64,000 bases of DNA from Scatophagus argus. Lineage: Eukaryota > Chordata > Actinopteri > Scatophagidae. Below are positions 1 to 11,400 of this stretch, piece by piece. Positions within the stretch are counted from its first letter, which is position 1. The number at the start of each line of letters is the position of its first letter. The stretch lies in contig NC_058499.1 in assembly GCF_020382885.2 (NCBI RefSeq), positions 9,161,872 to 9,225,871 on the forward strand, read 5' to 3'. Below the pieces are notes generated by a model. That model saw only the letters and a program-made list of their open reading frames with translations, was not told where the DNA came from and did no database searches. Both the position numbers and the translations under genes were made by a program.

Positions 1-620
1 CAGTCATTAAAAAGTCTTAGTGTTATTACATTCAGCCTTTAATTTTGAAATTACAGTAAAACATCATAAGAACAGGAAGTTATTTTCCTTTTTGGTTGCT
101 ATTGAAAAAAACAGATATGACACAACTTAATATTTTAAAATGTGCAAAAATTTTCTGTACAAAGCGTTAATTCAAAAACCTGTAGCTCTCAAAGATGAAA
201 TTGATGATGAGATGAAAAGATAAGATTTAAAACATTCTTTCCTCTGATGTCTCAGATGTCAACTACCGGTGCAGAAAGCAGTCTGAAGGCAAAAAGTGAG
301 ACTCAGCTGCAAGGTGAGGCCGTGGATGTGTTGGTGTAAAACTCAGTGGTGTAGATGTGTGATGTGTTTGGAACCCATGGGAACACCATGGGATTCATAT
401 GGGACATATCCACAAGCGCATAATTAAATCAAATAATGTAAAAATATGGTGCACATTGTTTAATGAAATAACAACCCACTTTTCTGTCACTGTTGGTGGA
501 TCAGTCAATTAGCTTTACATTCTTCTTTCATTCACCTATCGTCTTCTGCATGTGTAAAAATAGCAAATTCAACATTTTGAAACCTTTATTGAATGATTAT
601 TTCACCGTTTTCTGATTTAG
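1..620. other. Non-coding flank, probably last intron of the plus-strand gene ending at 847
   Basis: No exon could be supported here. The stretch is AT-rich with stops in all frames. A plausible 3' splice acceptor (tgatttag) ends at 620, so this is best read as the 3' part of an intron whose upstream exons lie outside the window. Confidence 0.4.
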
Positions 621-847
621 CCACACTCAGCTCCCAGCGACCAATCCAGGGCTTTCCCCCCACAGCAGATAAATCAGTCAAGTCTCCTGATGTTGAAGAG
701 CCAAACTCATCTCACTGTTCAGATGTGATTGACCTGCAGCAGAAGAGGACCCCCTCCCCCTATCCTGATGGAATATTCCAGGCTGAGCTTGTAGATATCT
801 GTAGCCCAGATGAAGATGAAGATGAAGATGAGATAGAGGACAAGTGA
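621..847 (+). CDS. C-terminal coding exon of an unidentified gene (partial, starts outside window)
   Basis: An open frame follows an acceptor ending in 'ag' at 619-620. It starts with two bases of a split codon and runs to TGA at 845-847. The roughly 75-residue product is hydrophilic and ends in a strongly acidic tail (CSPDEDEDEDEIEDK), preceded by a Ser/Pro-rich part (KRTPSPYPDGIFQAEL). An AATAAA lies about 270 bases downstream at 1116, as expected for a terminal exon. It points toward the synaptotagmin-like gene on the opposite strand (tail-to-tail). I do not recognise the family. No domain is visible, and the acidic tail alone says nothing reliable about function. It could be a chance open frame, but length, acceptor, stop and polyadenylation signal together make a real last exon more likely. 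Confidence 0.45.
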
Positions 848-1115
848 GGTATTTTGTTTAGACTTCTGTATTGAGCAAAACTGTCTTGCTGTCCCACCCC
901 CACTTGTGCCTTATAGCTCACATGAAATGTCAGGACTAACTCACTAAAACAATTTAGAATTTAGACAAGATTCTGCTATGGTGATGAATGGTGGAAACTT
1001 TTCAGCTTAAATGATTGCAAATTTTTGTACATCAGTCTAACAGAAAATCACTTTGTGGTGATTGGTAAAATACAACAGCGACCATTTGAACTGCTATACC
1101 TCAAACAATAGTGTT

Positions 1116-1121
1116 AATAAA
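1116..1121 (+). promoter_or_regulatory. Candidate polyadenylation signal (AATAAA)
   Basis: AATAAA sits about 270 bases after the TGA of the plus-strand terminal exon. The interval 848-1696 has no other support for coding sequence and is read as that gene's 3' UTR followed by the 3' UTR of the minus-strand gene. Confidence 0.4.
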
Positions 1122-1696
1122 AATCACCAAACTCCCTCTGGCATAAAGTGTGTTTTATTTATATGACATGACACCGTTCCTCACATCATGCTTACCTGCA
1201 GAAGATCCCACAGCCAAAAGGATATTTCAAACCTATCTAAAAAGAACTGTGAAATTACAGGTGTACATTAGAGTAGATAATGTGCATGTGTGTGATACAT
1301 ACATTAAATTTTTTTAGTCAAAGGGACTGAATACTAGAATAACTCTTGAGTATTTCTAGATAAATACTACATTGCTCAGTTATCTTAGGAGAAAAAGGCT
1401 GAACTCTTATAACAGACAATTGATGTTCTCCAGTCTATTTCCAGGTAATGTTTTGCTATTACATCATGCTGTTATAGACCAACAAACTCTGAACTTACAT
1501 TGTGTGGTTCCAAAAGTCATTTTGCGCACCTACAGTACTTTCTCATAGCATAATGATACGTTGAAATAAGGCCAGTGTAAAGATGTTTCTGCTGAGTGCC
1601 CATCCCGAACATCAACTGTCCGCACTCTCATATCAAAGGCTTATTGTGGATGTCCACAGAGCTCATACAGTTTGCCAGGTCCACTTCAACAGAGCT

Positions 1697-2257
1697 CTAC
1701 AGAGGCTCCGGTTGTACAATGTGCCAGCGTGTCTGCTCCACCTGCAGATTGCACAAGTCCCTCCAGTGAGCACGTCCAGCATCTGCAGCCTCAGTACCAA
1801 TTCGAACTCGACCAAGAACTTTACCTTCTGAAAGGATCTGATTCTGTCACATAAGAAAAGAGCGGGAATATGGAATTCACAGGGTGGTAGCAATGCAAAT
1901 AATTCTGTGAGCTCCCGAAGCTTGTTTTTTTTAGGGGGGGGGGTTACCTGCATGATTATGAACTCGAGCATGAGGTGCAGCTGACTGAGGTCTCCTGGAG
2001 GCAGGTCAAACAGGAAAGAGGAGTTCCACACAGTACAGGAGCCACCTTTAGTTTCTCTGCTGCTGATCACGACTCCCTCATGATGGAGGTTGATCACCAC
2101 CCGGTATTCTGTACAAAGGTACAAAAATGTTATGAAAAAAAAAGCAAAAAAACAATCTATCGTAGAATGAACATTTAACATGAAACATGAAAAGTAAGAT
2201 TATAAAGAGCTGACATATCACAAAGCCAAAAAGTTAGTTTTAGGTGTTAAATTTAGA

Positions 2258-2306
<49 letters not shown>

Positions 2307-5300
2307 GTAGCACCAACCCTACAGGTGACAAACATATATTTCCTAATCCAGCACATTTACAGGAAATATTCAAAAGTCAAATCATGCCAACAATAAAAAA
2401 CATTTTTTTACCATCCTCACACCACTCCTGCCCCTGTAAATAGAGTATAATGTATGGGTAAGTAAAACAAAAGCTAGAAAGTATCAAATAAAGTTTCCTT
2501 GTCTGTAATGCAGTTTGATCCGCAATTTCAGTGAACAAATACTTTCACAATCTGATGTGAAACAAAAAGAGATTACCCAAGTCAGACTTATGTGACATAC
2601 TGTAGATGAAATAGATATCATAAACTGTAATGGCTCTGAATACAGGATGTGCTTGTGTGCAATAAAAAAATAATAATGCCTAGACAGACTAATGCAAACA
2701 AGATCTGATGTGTCAGATCAGAGATCCAGAGGAGATTGGAACATTTTCCTGAGGATTGTGACTAGTGAAGGATTAAACCACAATGTCATTAAAAAAGGGA
2801 TGATCTCCTGCTGCATTCAGGTCCTGTAAGACATCATTTAATCTCCTAAACATTAAAAGCAAACATAGGGAATTACTTTACCTCTGCCCCTGTAAGCCAA
2901 AAGTTAGTTGTGCCCACGCATGGTTACATAATGCATCAATGCATGATGTCCTTATGGGATCTCTAAACAATGGTTTTACCTGCTGCTGCCACCGTGTGAA
3001 CGAGGTTGTCTAGGTTATCTGCTCTGAGGACCGTGGCTTTGATGCAGTGGGCCAGAGTCTGATACTGAAGCGAAATGAAGATCTGTGGAGGACAGCTAAG
3101 CCCCTTACACATCCCTGCATCATGTGAGATCAGACCCTGCTGTCAAAGGGCAAAAGTTCAAAGAGTAGGAAAAAGAAATCTCAATCAGCAAGAAATGCAG
3201 CATGAGGCTTTTACTTTGTAGTATTCAGAAACAAACTGTACTGACCACAGAGATCACATGTCCATATGCAACTTGGCTAATCAAAAATCTAACAACAACA
3301 TGATATAAAACATAATGCAGATTTTTTTTAGTCAGTCCCCCCCACCTAGTTAGTTAGGTTACTACCTAGACCCACAGGAGCCCCAAATCCACCAGGCTCA
3401 CTACATGTCATTATGTTATACCTAGAGTTTGAATATAGAGCTTGAATGTTGGATTCTTGACAACAGTCTGTTGTCCTAAAAGCCCTCAAAAGAAGCTTCC
3501 TGACAAGTTAATCTGATCATACCTCTATTTACCAAACCAGAGTCAATAAATGCCCGCAGATGTTACTTCAATACCTTTTTTAGCTTCCACCTGTTTTGGT
3601 TAAGCTCTTTTGTGAAGTGAAATGGATGTTCTGCTCTCCAGTCTCTTCCTCCACACTCGGCCTCCAGTTCACCCAGTGCGGTGCCTCTCAGGCTGGGAGG
3701 TTCTCGTGCGTATACGCCTATTCTCAGTACACATCTTTGGAGCTCCTTCACAGAGCTCACATTCAAAAGCAGCACCAGACTGTGGGTCTCAGGACTCGGG
3801 CTCTGGGTGGAAGCCTGGATGGGACAGGGGTAGAGAGGTGGCAAGCTGCCCAGCACATACAAGTCCTCCAGTCTGTGGGGAGGCCCAGAGAGGCTGAGGA
3901 CTGTGACTACCAAGGTTTGCTGCTCTGGAGAGAAGGCCATAGTGAAATGGAGGCATGGTTTTGGTGATATTGGCTGTTGGCAGCTGGCACTGGAGCCATA
4001 GCTCAGCAGAGCCAGCGGGATTGGTTCTTCAGGCATGAAAGGACGCACAGCGCTGGGGCTGGTGAGCCTGCTGTGTTCATTATAAGATAAACTGCTCCCA
4101 GACACTGTGCAGCGCCTCTGCAGAGCCTTACATGTTTTGGATAACAGTCCCAGCTTGGGAAATGCAGGCAGAGAAGTATGACTGGGATCTATGGGTTTAT
4201 AAAGGGGTGATGTTAGTGGTGGTGTGCTGAGGCGACGCAGGGAAAAATAAGACTTTGGCTGCTCCCTCTGCTCAGAGGCAGCTGTAGCTCGATTAGAGAA
4301 TGACAGAGAGGTACATTCACCCTCAGAAGGGGTAGGGCTGGTGAAAGTGGAGGGGTACTCCAGTGCATCTCCATCCAGCTCCTCATATTGCTGCGTGGAA
4401 GCTGTCGTCACCACGGAGGGAGGCGGGGTCTGGGAAAAAGTCACAGGTTCAGTAGGAGCTGGTGCTGACGTCACAGGATCTTTGTCTTTCATTGGACAAA
4501 TCTGACTGTTCCTCCAGCACAGAATACATCCCAGCACCAAACACAGACAAAAGACTATCAGGCCAACCAAAAGGAGAATTTGGAGGTGAACTGTAGACAT
4601 AAGAAAGAATAATAAGATCAATCAGATGGCAGCAGATTAGAAATTGTTGTAATTCACACTCATGCATCCCCTAGATTACTGAACACACACACAAAATAAT
4701 TGTACAACATTTGCCTGAAAGCACAGACCCTATGTTTCACATTAAAGTATTTATATTTACTAGTCCTCATTTTTCAAGTCAATATTCACACGCCTGTATG
4801 TATACTGGAAAAATGTCTGTCACAGAAATGTTCCATCCTGATGTGATTCCTGTGGAAGACATGTGGGACAAAATCTTAAGTCCTTGGTCTGGGCCAGAAT
4901 GCATTATGAAATGAAGTTTCAGCAGTCTGAGTTAGTCATGACAAGATATTACCTTCCAAAATCACACCCTTTTAGTGCAGACTACCCTCATTTTTTCTCA
5001 GAGCATCTTTGTCAAGCTATAGAGGAAGGATAGTAGCAAATGAACTCAGCGACTTTGGAAGATATTCACTTGATGAAGTCTAGCCGATGGTGCCTCATAT
5101 TAGCTTTGACTTGATCCATTTTAGCACAGAACAAGGACCATGACATGTCTCTTCTCGCCAATATTTTAGGAATCATGAAATCAGTATGATCAGATGTGCG
5201 TGTGATTACAGTGACCAGTAACTCTTTAGAGACTAAACAAAACATGAACCTATTCTTTGAGCCCATACCTTCTAGTTGTTTGGTGAAAAGGACCTGCACC

Positions 5301-5413
5301 AGGAGCCAAAAGAAGAGTATGACCATGATGCCCTCAATCATCCCCTTACAGCAGAAGAGCAGCACAGACTGCCACAGAGGCTGACCCGGGTACTCCTCAT
5401 CATGGTAAGGCAT
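1697..5413 (-). CDS. Synaptotagmin-like tandem C2 membrane protein, five exons, 542 aa
   Basis: Coding exons (minus strand): 5269-5413, 3575-4590, 2980-3139, 1948-2108, 1697-1843. All have GT-AG borders and the phases close to 543 codons including the stop. The start is the ATG opening MPYHDEEYPGQ. Two hydrophobic stretches fall at about residues 25-45 and 50-72; the second ends in a Cys/Trp patch typical of the synaptotagmin juxtamembrane region. A long Ser/Thr/Pro-rich linker follows, then two C2-like units at about 240-385 and 400-535. The second ends in a C2B-like tail (GKVLGRVRIG, then HWRDL and W-H-I-V). The acidic loop residues that bind calcium in classical C2 domains are mostly missing, so calcium-independent membrane or protein binding is inferred. 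It resembles atypical synaptotagmins, but I cannot assign a paralogue number. Exon structure is firm; the name is not. Confidence 0.8.
2261..2304. repeat. (GT)22 microsatellite
   Basis: Uninterrupted GT dinucleotide run of 44 bases. It lies in the intron between the third and fourth exons of the synaptotagmin-like gene. Confidence 0.95.
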
Positions 5414-6504
5414 GGTGCCAGTGGTGTGCCGAAGGTTTGTCAGACCCTATTTCAACACATTCCCGGCCCAGAAGTTCCAGTAAAGAAGATCATTTGCTTA
5501 CTTACAAAAACACATTCTTACTTTCAGTCCTGGAGATATGTCCCCTCATATGTCTGCTCCAGAGGATCAATCAAAGCCACAAAAACATCTGTATCCCATC
5601 AAAGCATCTTGGCTACTCAGAATCACAAGTTTCAGATGTGACACAATGAGTAAGAAAACGTTCACGCTACACGATGTCTACAGATTTCATGAAGAGGATT
5701 TCTCGCACATGATGGCCCTCTTTCCAGAAGGTGTAGTCAAGCTGCAGGTGTGCTTCTAATTTCAAACCTGAGAAATCATCCTGTTGTCCTGACTTGCTAC
5801 ACACAGTATATTCCAGTCTGCATCCCAGGACAGTGATCCCTTCATCTGCAGAGTGACTTGGTCAGTATTATTTCTCCCTGACAGGCGGGGGCCGTGGGCG
5901 GAGATATCTATCCCATAATACCTCTCAGTTGTGCCTGTAGTGTCTTTCTTCTATGTCACTCCAGATGCCATTCCAGCAGTGTCACTATAGAATAACCCAG
6001 CAGTAAATCCTGCAACCCATCCCCCGCCCCCATCGCATGACCCATGAGCTTTCATCTCCATTAGTATAAACTCTGCTGCAGGTCTGCTGCAAATTCAGGA
6101 ATTAACTGTCAGTATAGACTGTTTCTGTACTCCCATTTTCATACACACACTGCGTAGATTTTAACTAGAGTAAGATAACATCTTGTGAATTACATGTTAT
6201 GAACACCAGTGTGCAAAGTTGGGTTATCACAAATGTAAAGTGACAATAAAATCCTGGTCAGGAAATGTTCAAACAGTTCTTAATTGTTCATGGTGACAGA
6301 TGTTCACAAATTATAACAAAAATGACAAACTGATGATCATGTGGAGTTATTGATATATGTGCATGTTTTACTGCCCCTGAACTTTAAATGATGTGTCTTG
6401 TTTAGAGAAGGAAATACTACCCCCATCTGGCCACTCATTTATGTATTCTTTTTGGTAAATACTTTCAAATGTATTCAGCCCCTTAACTTGAGTGGAAGTC
6501 ATAC

Positions 6505-6755
6505 CTTCTTTATCCACGCAGGGTCACGGGGGAGGCTGGAGCCTATCCCAGCTGACTGCGGGCGAGAGGCGGGGTACACCCTGGACTGGTCAATCAGTAA
6601 CCAGTCAATCGCAGGGCTGACACACAAAGACAGATAATCTCACACACACGCTCACCCCTAGGGGCAAACTCAGAGCCCAGACCAGGACTCGAGCCTGAAA
6701 CCCTCTTGCTGCAAGGCAACAGTGCTTACCTCTGCACCACCTTGCCACCTGAAAG
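6505..6755 (-). mobile_element. tRNA-derived SINE copy (degenerate)
   Basis: Read on the minus strand, the head at about 6752-6690 resembles a tRNA promoter: an A-box-like GTGGTGCAGAGGTAAGCAC, then a B-box-like GGCTCGAGTCC. It continues into the widespread teleost body containing GGTGTACCCCGCCTCTCGCC and CAGCTGGGATAGGCTCCAG. The central part appears deleted compared with the usual repeat. A second, more truncated copy of the same family lies at about 32690-32820. Confidence 0.75.
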
Positions 6756-6789
6756 GGTGGGTATTATTAGCTAAATGCACTTCAAACTT

Positions 6790-7075
6790 CAAAAGTAAAA
6801 GTATTTATAATGTTGCACTATTAGGTAAGGATGTGTAAACATTACTTTAAAATGGCAGTTAGACAAGATGGAAGTAATTAATCTATACCAGTGCATCACA
6901 TTTATGAACAGATTGTGTGTAAAGTCAAATCTTTACTGGTGCAGAATCTATTGGCTTTGTAAAATTGTGGTGTGGTAAAAGTATTAAGAAGAATAAAACG
7001 GAAATACTCGTATAAAGTACAAGAAATGAGTAAATGTACTCAAGTTACATTCTAGCACCAGTACTTTCATTTGTA
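6790..7075. repeat. Dispersed AGTAAAAGTA/GTACTT-type repeat, copy 1
   Basis: Short blocks such as AAAAGTAAAAGTATTTATAA, TATAAAGTACAAG and AATGTACTCAAGTTAC recur in related order at 18675-19025, 45488-45640 and 53600-53665. This is a family of decayed non-coding dispersed repeats; I cannot assign it to a named element. Confidence 0.5.
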
Positions 7076-8455
7076 ACCTTCATTCTTTAGCCTGGGATCA
7101 GTACGTGTAATCTCAACTCAGTCTGTGATGAAGATTATGAAATGCAACTGAATGCTCAAAAATAATTTATAAAGGGAACTGCCTTTCAGATTGTTTTGTC
7201 ACACATGGTATAAAATGTCCACATACTTACTTAGTGGGTATTTGTTCAAGCTGCAAGACAAATACAAAAAGACTCCACAACAAAGTTATGTGCAGGCCAC
7301 AGGCAATATTAGCATTAGAATTTTTGAGGAATATTTGTGTTAAAAAAACAAAAAAAACCCTACAGTTTTTCTACTGTTTTATTCCTCATGGTCACATGTC
7401 CAAGAAACAGAGTAATCAAAGACAGAGTTTTATGTCAACTTCACAGTAGCTTTTGTTTGTTTGATTGTCCTCATACAGAAGATTTCAGCAGATGGCTAAA
7501 TCAACACATGCTGCATTAGATATTGCATATTTCTCTAGAAGAGTGAGGTAGAACTGTTTCAGTGTTCGCTTGTCACAAGCACGAGGTCATTAATGATACA
7601 TTCTCTGAGTTTATACAAATACAACACAGCGAGATAGAGTATAACAGTGATGGGTCCAGAGGACATTCCTGAGTCCAGGAGAAACTCCAGACTTTCCAAC
7701 AAGGGGAAGTCAGTTGAGGTAAATTTCTATTACTTCCGTCCTACATAAACCTTGTTTCTTATTTTTTGCCTTCAATTCACAGCTGACATGAAACAAATGT
7801 TTTGATATTTTTCGAGGCTGAGCCAAGTGATTAAATAAAAAATAAAGGAACACATAAATGCAAAACATAAAAAAATGCGACCAGCAACCAATTTCTTTTA
7901 AATACCATTTCATTCCACATTATGGTGGAAAACAATAGCGTAAATAATCCCTGAAAGCTGCATTGAAAAGTATTAACCATAAGTTTCAGAAAACAGTTCA
8001 GTATGGAGCTATGACATTGAGCTAAGGCTTTCTGGTCTTCATCAGCAGCAGCACACTGTTATACTCTGGAAAAAGGCAGCTACAAACTATTTGATAATTA
8101 GTTTCACATATAAAAGCTTAGCATTGGCTCTCATTGTGTACTTTCTGCTCTAAAGACACTTTTGAATAAACCTTGTGAAGCCCTTTGAAGATGAATCCCA
8201 CTACATTTACACTGCTTCTAACAGGCACTAAGGTAAACTGCAATTTGAATCTAAATTGTGGTCATTCTGGAAGCCTTTGAGGTCAAATATCAAAGTCCTC
8301 TCGTCAAGATAGATAGAACAAAGCTATGTGGGCAAAAATGGAACTTCTGCATACATTACAGCTGATTTTTCCTGGAATTCACACAGTTCTCGTCTGACAA
8401 GAGAGTTATATTGTGTAATAATTTTGCTGAGGACAGATTTAAAAGCCATTCAGCC

Positions 8456-11400
8456 TTAATTTGGTCCCTTTGAGGAGGTGGACGATGAAGAGGTGGGACT
8501 GTGTGAGGAGGAGAGGGAACTGAAACCGCTTGTTCCTGCCATTGTGGCAGTCTGTGGCGTCACAGGAGCCGCTGACTTCTGGGCAAATAGTGTTCCTGCA
8601 ATGCAGAGATCAGAGAAAAGATTACAATTAAAATCAACAGGCATTGAAAACACGTACTATATGATTAACTTTAGAAGATCAAGATCAACTTCACTGGAGA
8701 ATTTAATGTCATGTATGTTATGTAGTGTTCTCAATACAGAAACAGATACAAAAAAAACCCAGAAGTATTAAAGTGACAGCTTTACATTTTGGAAAGGATA
8801 CTTGTTAGATTGGCAAGTTAGATTTGAAGATCACTACATATACAGTTAGAGGCAGCAGGCTAACTTAGCTTAGCACAGACAGAGGGAAACAGCAGCCTGG
8901 CTCTGTCCAAAAGATAACAAACCCTCCTTACACTAATTTAACACTTATTACCTTGTTTGTTTAATCTGTAAAAGTCAAAGGGAAATCACTGGTCACAGCC
9001 AACAAACAGTCTGACACATAATCCCTTGGAAAACCACAAACTGTTGTTGTTACACATAAAACAAACAGGATTTAACGCGTTAATTGCTGACTTTAATTAC
9101 AGATTTTTAACCTTCTGTGCAGTGCAGTCTCACGTAACACATGTGGGAAAAAAACTAAGAAGATCAAGTCAAATAAATATAAATACATAGCATCATTTAA
9201 AACTAAACACTTGACAAAATCCAAAATAAATTTGAATGAAAATACTTTTTCAAAACTGTGACTTTTCTTCTTTTGTGATTTCAAAGTAAAACGCAGAAAG
9301 TCAAAAACCATGTTCCTTTAAAACTTCATTACTCACCTGAGTAAACGGTGCCATTGATCTCCACAGATACACTGATACTTGCTGCTCCAGTAGTGGAAAT
9401 ACTCAGGGACAAATCCTGTTTGCTTTCTGTTGAGAAAAAGAAAACACTCAAACGAATAAATTTTCCTAAAATAAATTGATGATACAGCCTGTGTCATTAA
9501 ATGCAACCCACCATGTCCATTGTTAAGTTTGAGGCTGGGGTTGAAGGGGTTGAAATGAGAGGCAATGGCCAAGAGGTTTTGCTGGAGGGCCTGCTGCATG
9601 AGACGCTGCTGCTCCTCCGCCAGATGCATCATTTTCTTGTCTGGCCCATCAGCTGCAGCTCCTCCTCCTCGCTCCAGCCTCTCTCTCAGATGTTCCAGTG
9701 TGGCAGCTTGTGCCAGCTGCTGCTGCTGCTGCTGCTGCTGCCCCAGTGCCAGAGCCATGGGCAGCCGACTGGGTAATACAGGGGTTGACATCTCATCTGA
9801 TTAGAAACCCAAAAAATTTAAAGTGAAAATACATTTTAAACTGCTGTGAAATCAGAACAAAAATAATAATGATAAATTAGATAAAATTTCTCTTTAGATA
9901 AAATACTATCAGTTTAAAATTATGTCTGGAAAAATCCTGTCATTGTGACCTGCATTACTGCTGAAAAAGGAAATTATCCATTGTCAAATGGCTAAATGTT
10001 TAGGAAGATGTAAGCCATTAGTGGTCACAAGTATCCTAAAATCCCTTGCAAGGGCCACAGTTGCATTTTAGCAACTTAATATTTACAACTCAAAATAATA
10101 AGGAAAGTGTTTACATAGTAAAAATCTTACAATTGTCAAAATGTAATCAAGTAGGAGTCTTCTGATCAGCTGCGGTAAAACAATATGGAATCCATGATGG
10201 ATCATACTGATCAGATATTAAAATATGAAGAACACACAGCACACACAGTGTCATACCCGTCTTTTTCTTTAGATTTGGGCTAGCGGATGTGCTCAGGCCG
10301 TTGTGTCCGGTCGGTGTGGATGCAGAGAGGACAGCATGCGGAGTGGAGCTCGGGGAGGGGGAGTAACGGTACAAGCTGTTGGTGTAGCTGGGACGTCGAC
10401 CTTCTCTGCGATTACTGTCGATGGCAGCCTGCAGCTCACCCGGAGAACTCAGGCCCTTCTTCTCACATTCAAACGGGTACAGATACTTCATATACCTATG
10501 AAGGAGCAGTTCATGAGTCACTTTTTCAAGCACATTTTATGCCTTTTTTGAGCTTTTTCGGTTACAAATGAGAGAGACACTTACTGGGTGCGGAGAGTGA
10601 AGGCTGCGCTAGTGATGGATGTGGGGAGGTTGAGACCTTTGGTGATCTCCCTCCAGATCTTCTTGTTAATGACCTCCACCAGGCCTCCCTTCTCTGTTAC
10701 CAGCTTATAAAGCCTGTACAAGTCCAGAACCTGCTTCGCCATAATGGGAATGCGGTTGACAGGAGTTCCTGAATGAATGAGTGGATGAACAAAATGAAAC
10801 AAAACCATTTTGTTTAAATTCTGCTCCTGAAAAGTTAGCATAAAACAAGAGTGGTCTTGTAAAAACACTACCAAAGGACATGTACAAGGAGGATGAGAAC
10901 TAATTCTGACTTATCTACCTGGGGGCCTTAGGTTAATGTCATAATAAGGCTTAGCTTTGCAGGTAGACTTTTCTAATGAACCTTATTTTGGATGGTGGGG
11001 GTGGGGATAATTCCACAACAGCAGCTTTGTTGCTGTAATTGATTTGAGCACTGGGGGGGAGGGGTGATTTCAGAGCCAGGAGTTCCTGTCAATCACATGA
11101 TTGACAACTAATCCTTTCCGATTCTGGTTTGTAGTAAAGTCCATTAATGGAGTCTAAGGGGCAGTTGTAAGAACAAGATTAATCTGTGCTCAGGATGAAC
11201 AAAGATCATGGACAACAGTGCACATGCACATGCACTGTCGTCCATGATCTTTGTCAACTATTTCTGTTTGACTGGGAAGTACATTTCTATTGTGGATTGT
11301 CCCTTATGTTGAAAGTTTCCATTTTTTTAGCCAATTCAATAAAAATTACACAAGCGGTAACGAGATAATGCAGTTAAGCAAAATTATTTTAATTCAATAC

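Larger units (their letters stand above)
5414..8455. other. Intergenic: synaptotagmin-like promoter side and arid3b 3' flank
   Basis: About 3 kb between the start of the minus-strand synaptotagmin-like gene and the stop of arid3b. It holds a SINE copy near 6505-6755 and a dispersed AGTAAAAGTA-type repeat near 6790-7075. Small open frames here (for example 5538-5759 and 7234-7449) lack splice signals or recognisable sequence. The part nearest 8455 should contain the arid3b 3' UTR. Confidence 0.6.

Noticed and set aside
2261-2443. 60-aa open frame beginning with alternating Cys-Val
   Set aside because: It is the translation of the (GT)n microsatellite.
5538-5759. 73-aa frame upstream of the synaptotagmin-like gene
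   Set aside because: No family resemblance, no splice partners; lies in the promoter-side flank.
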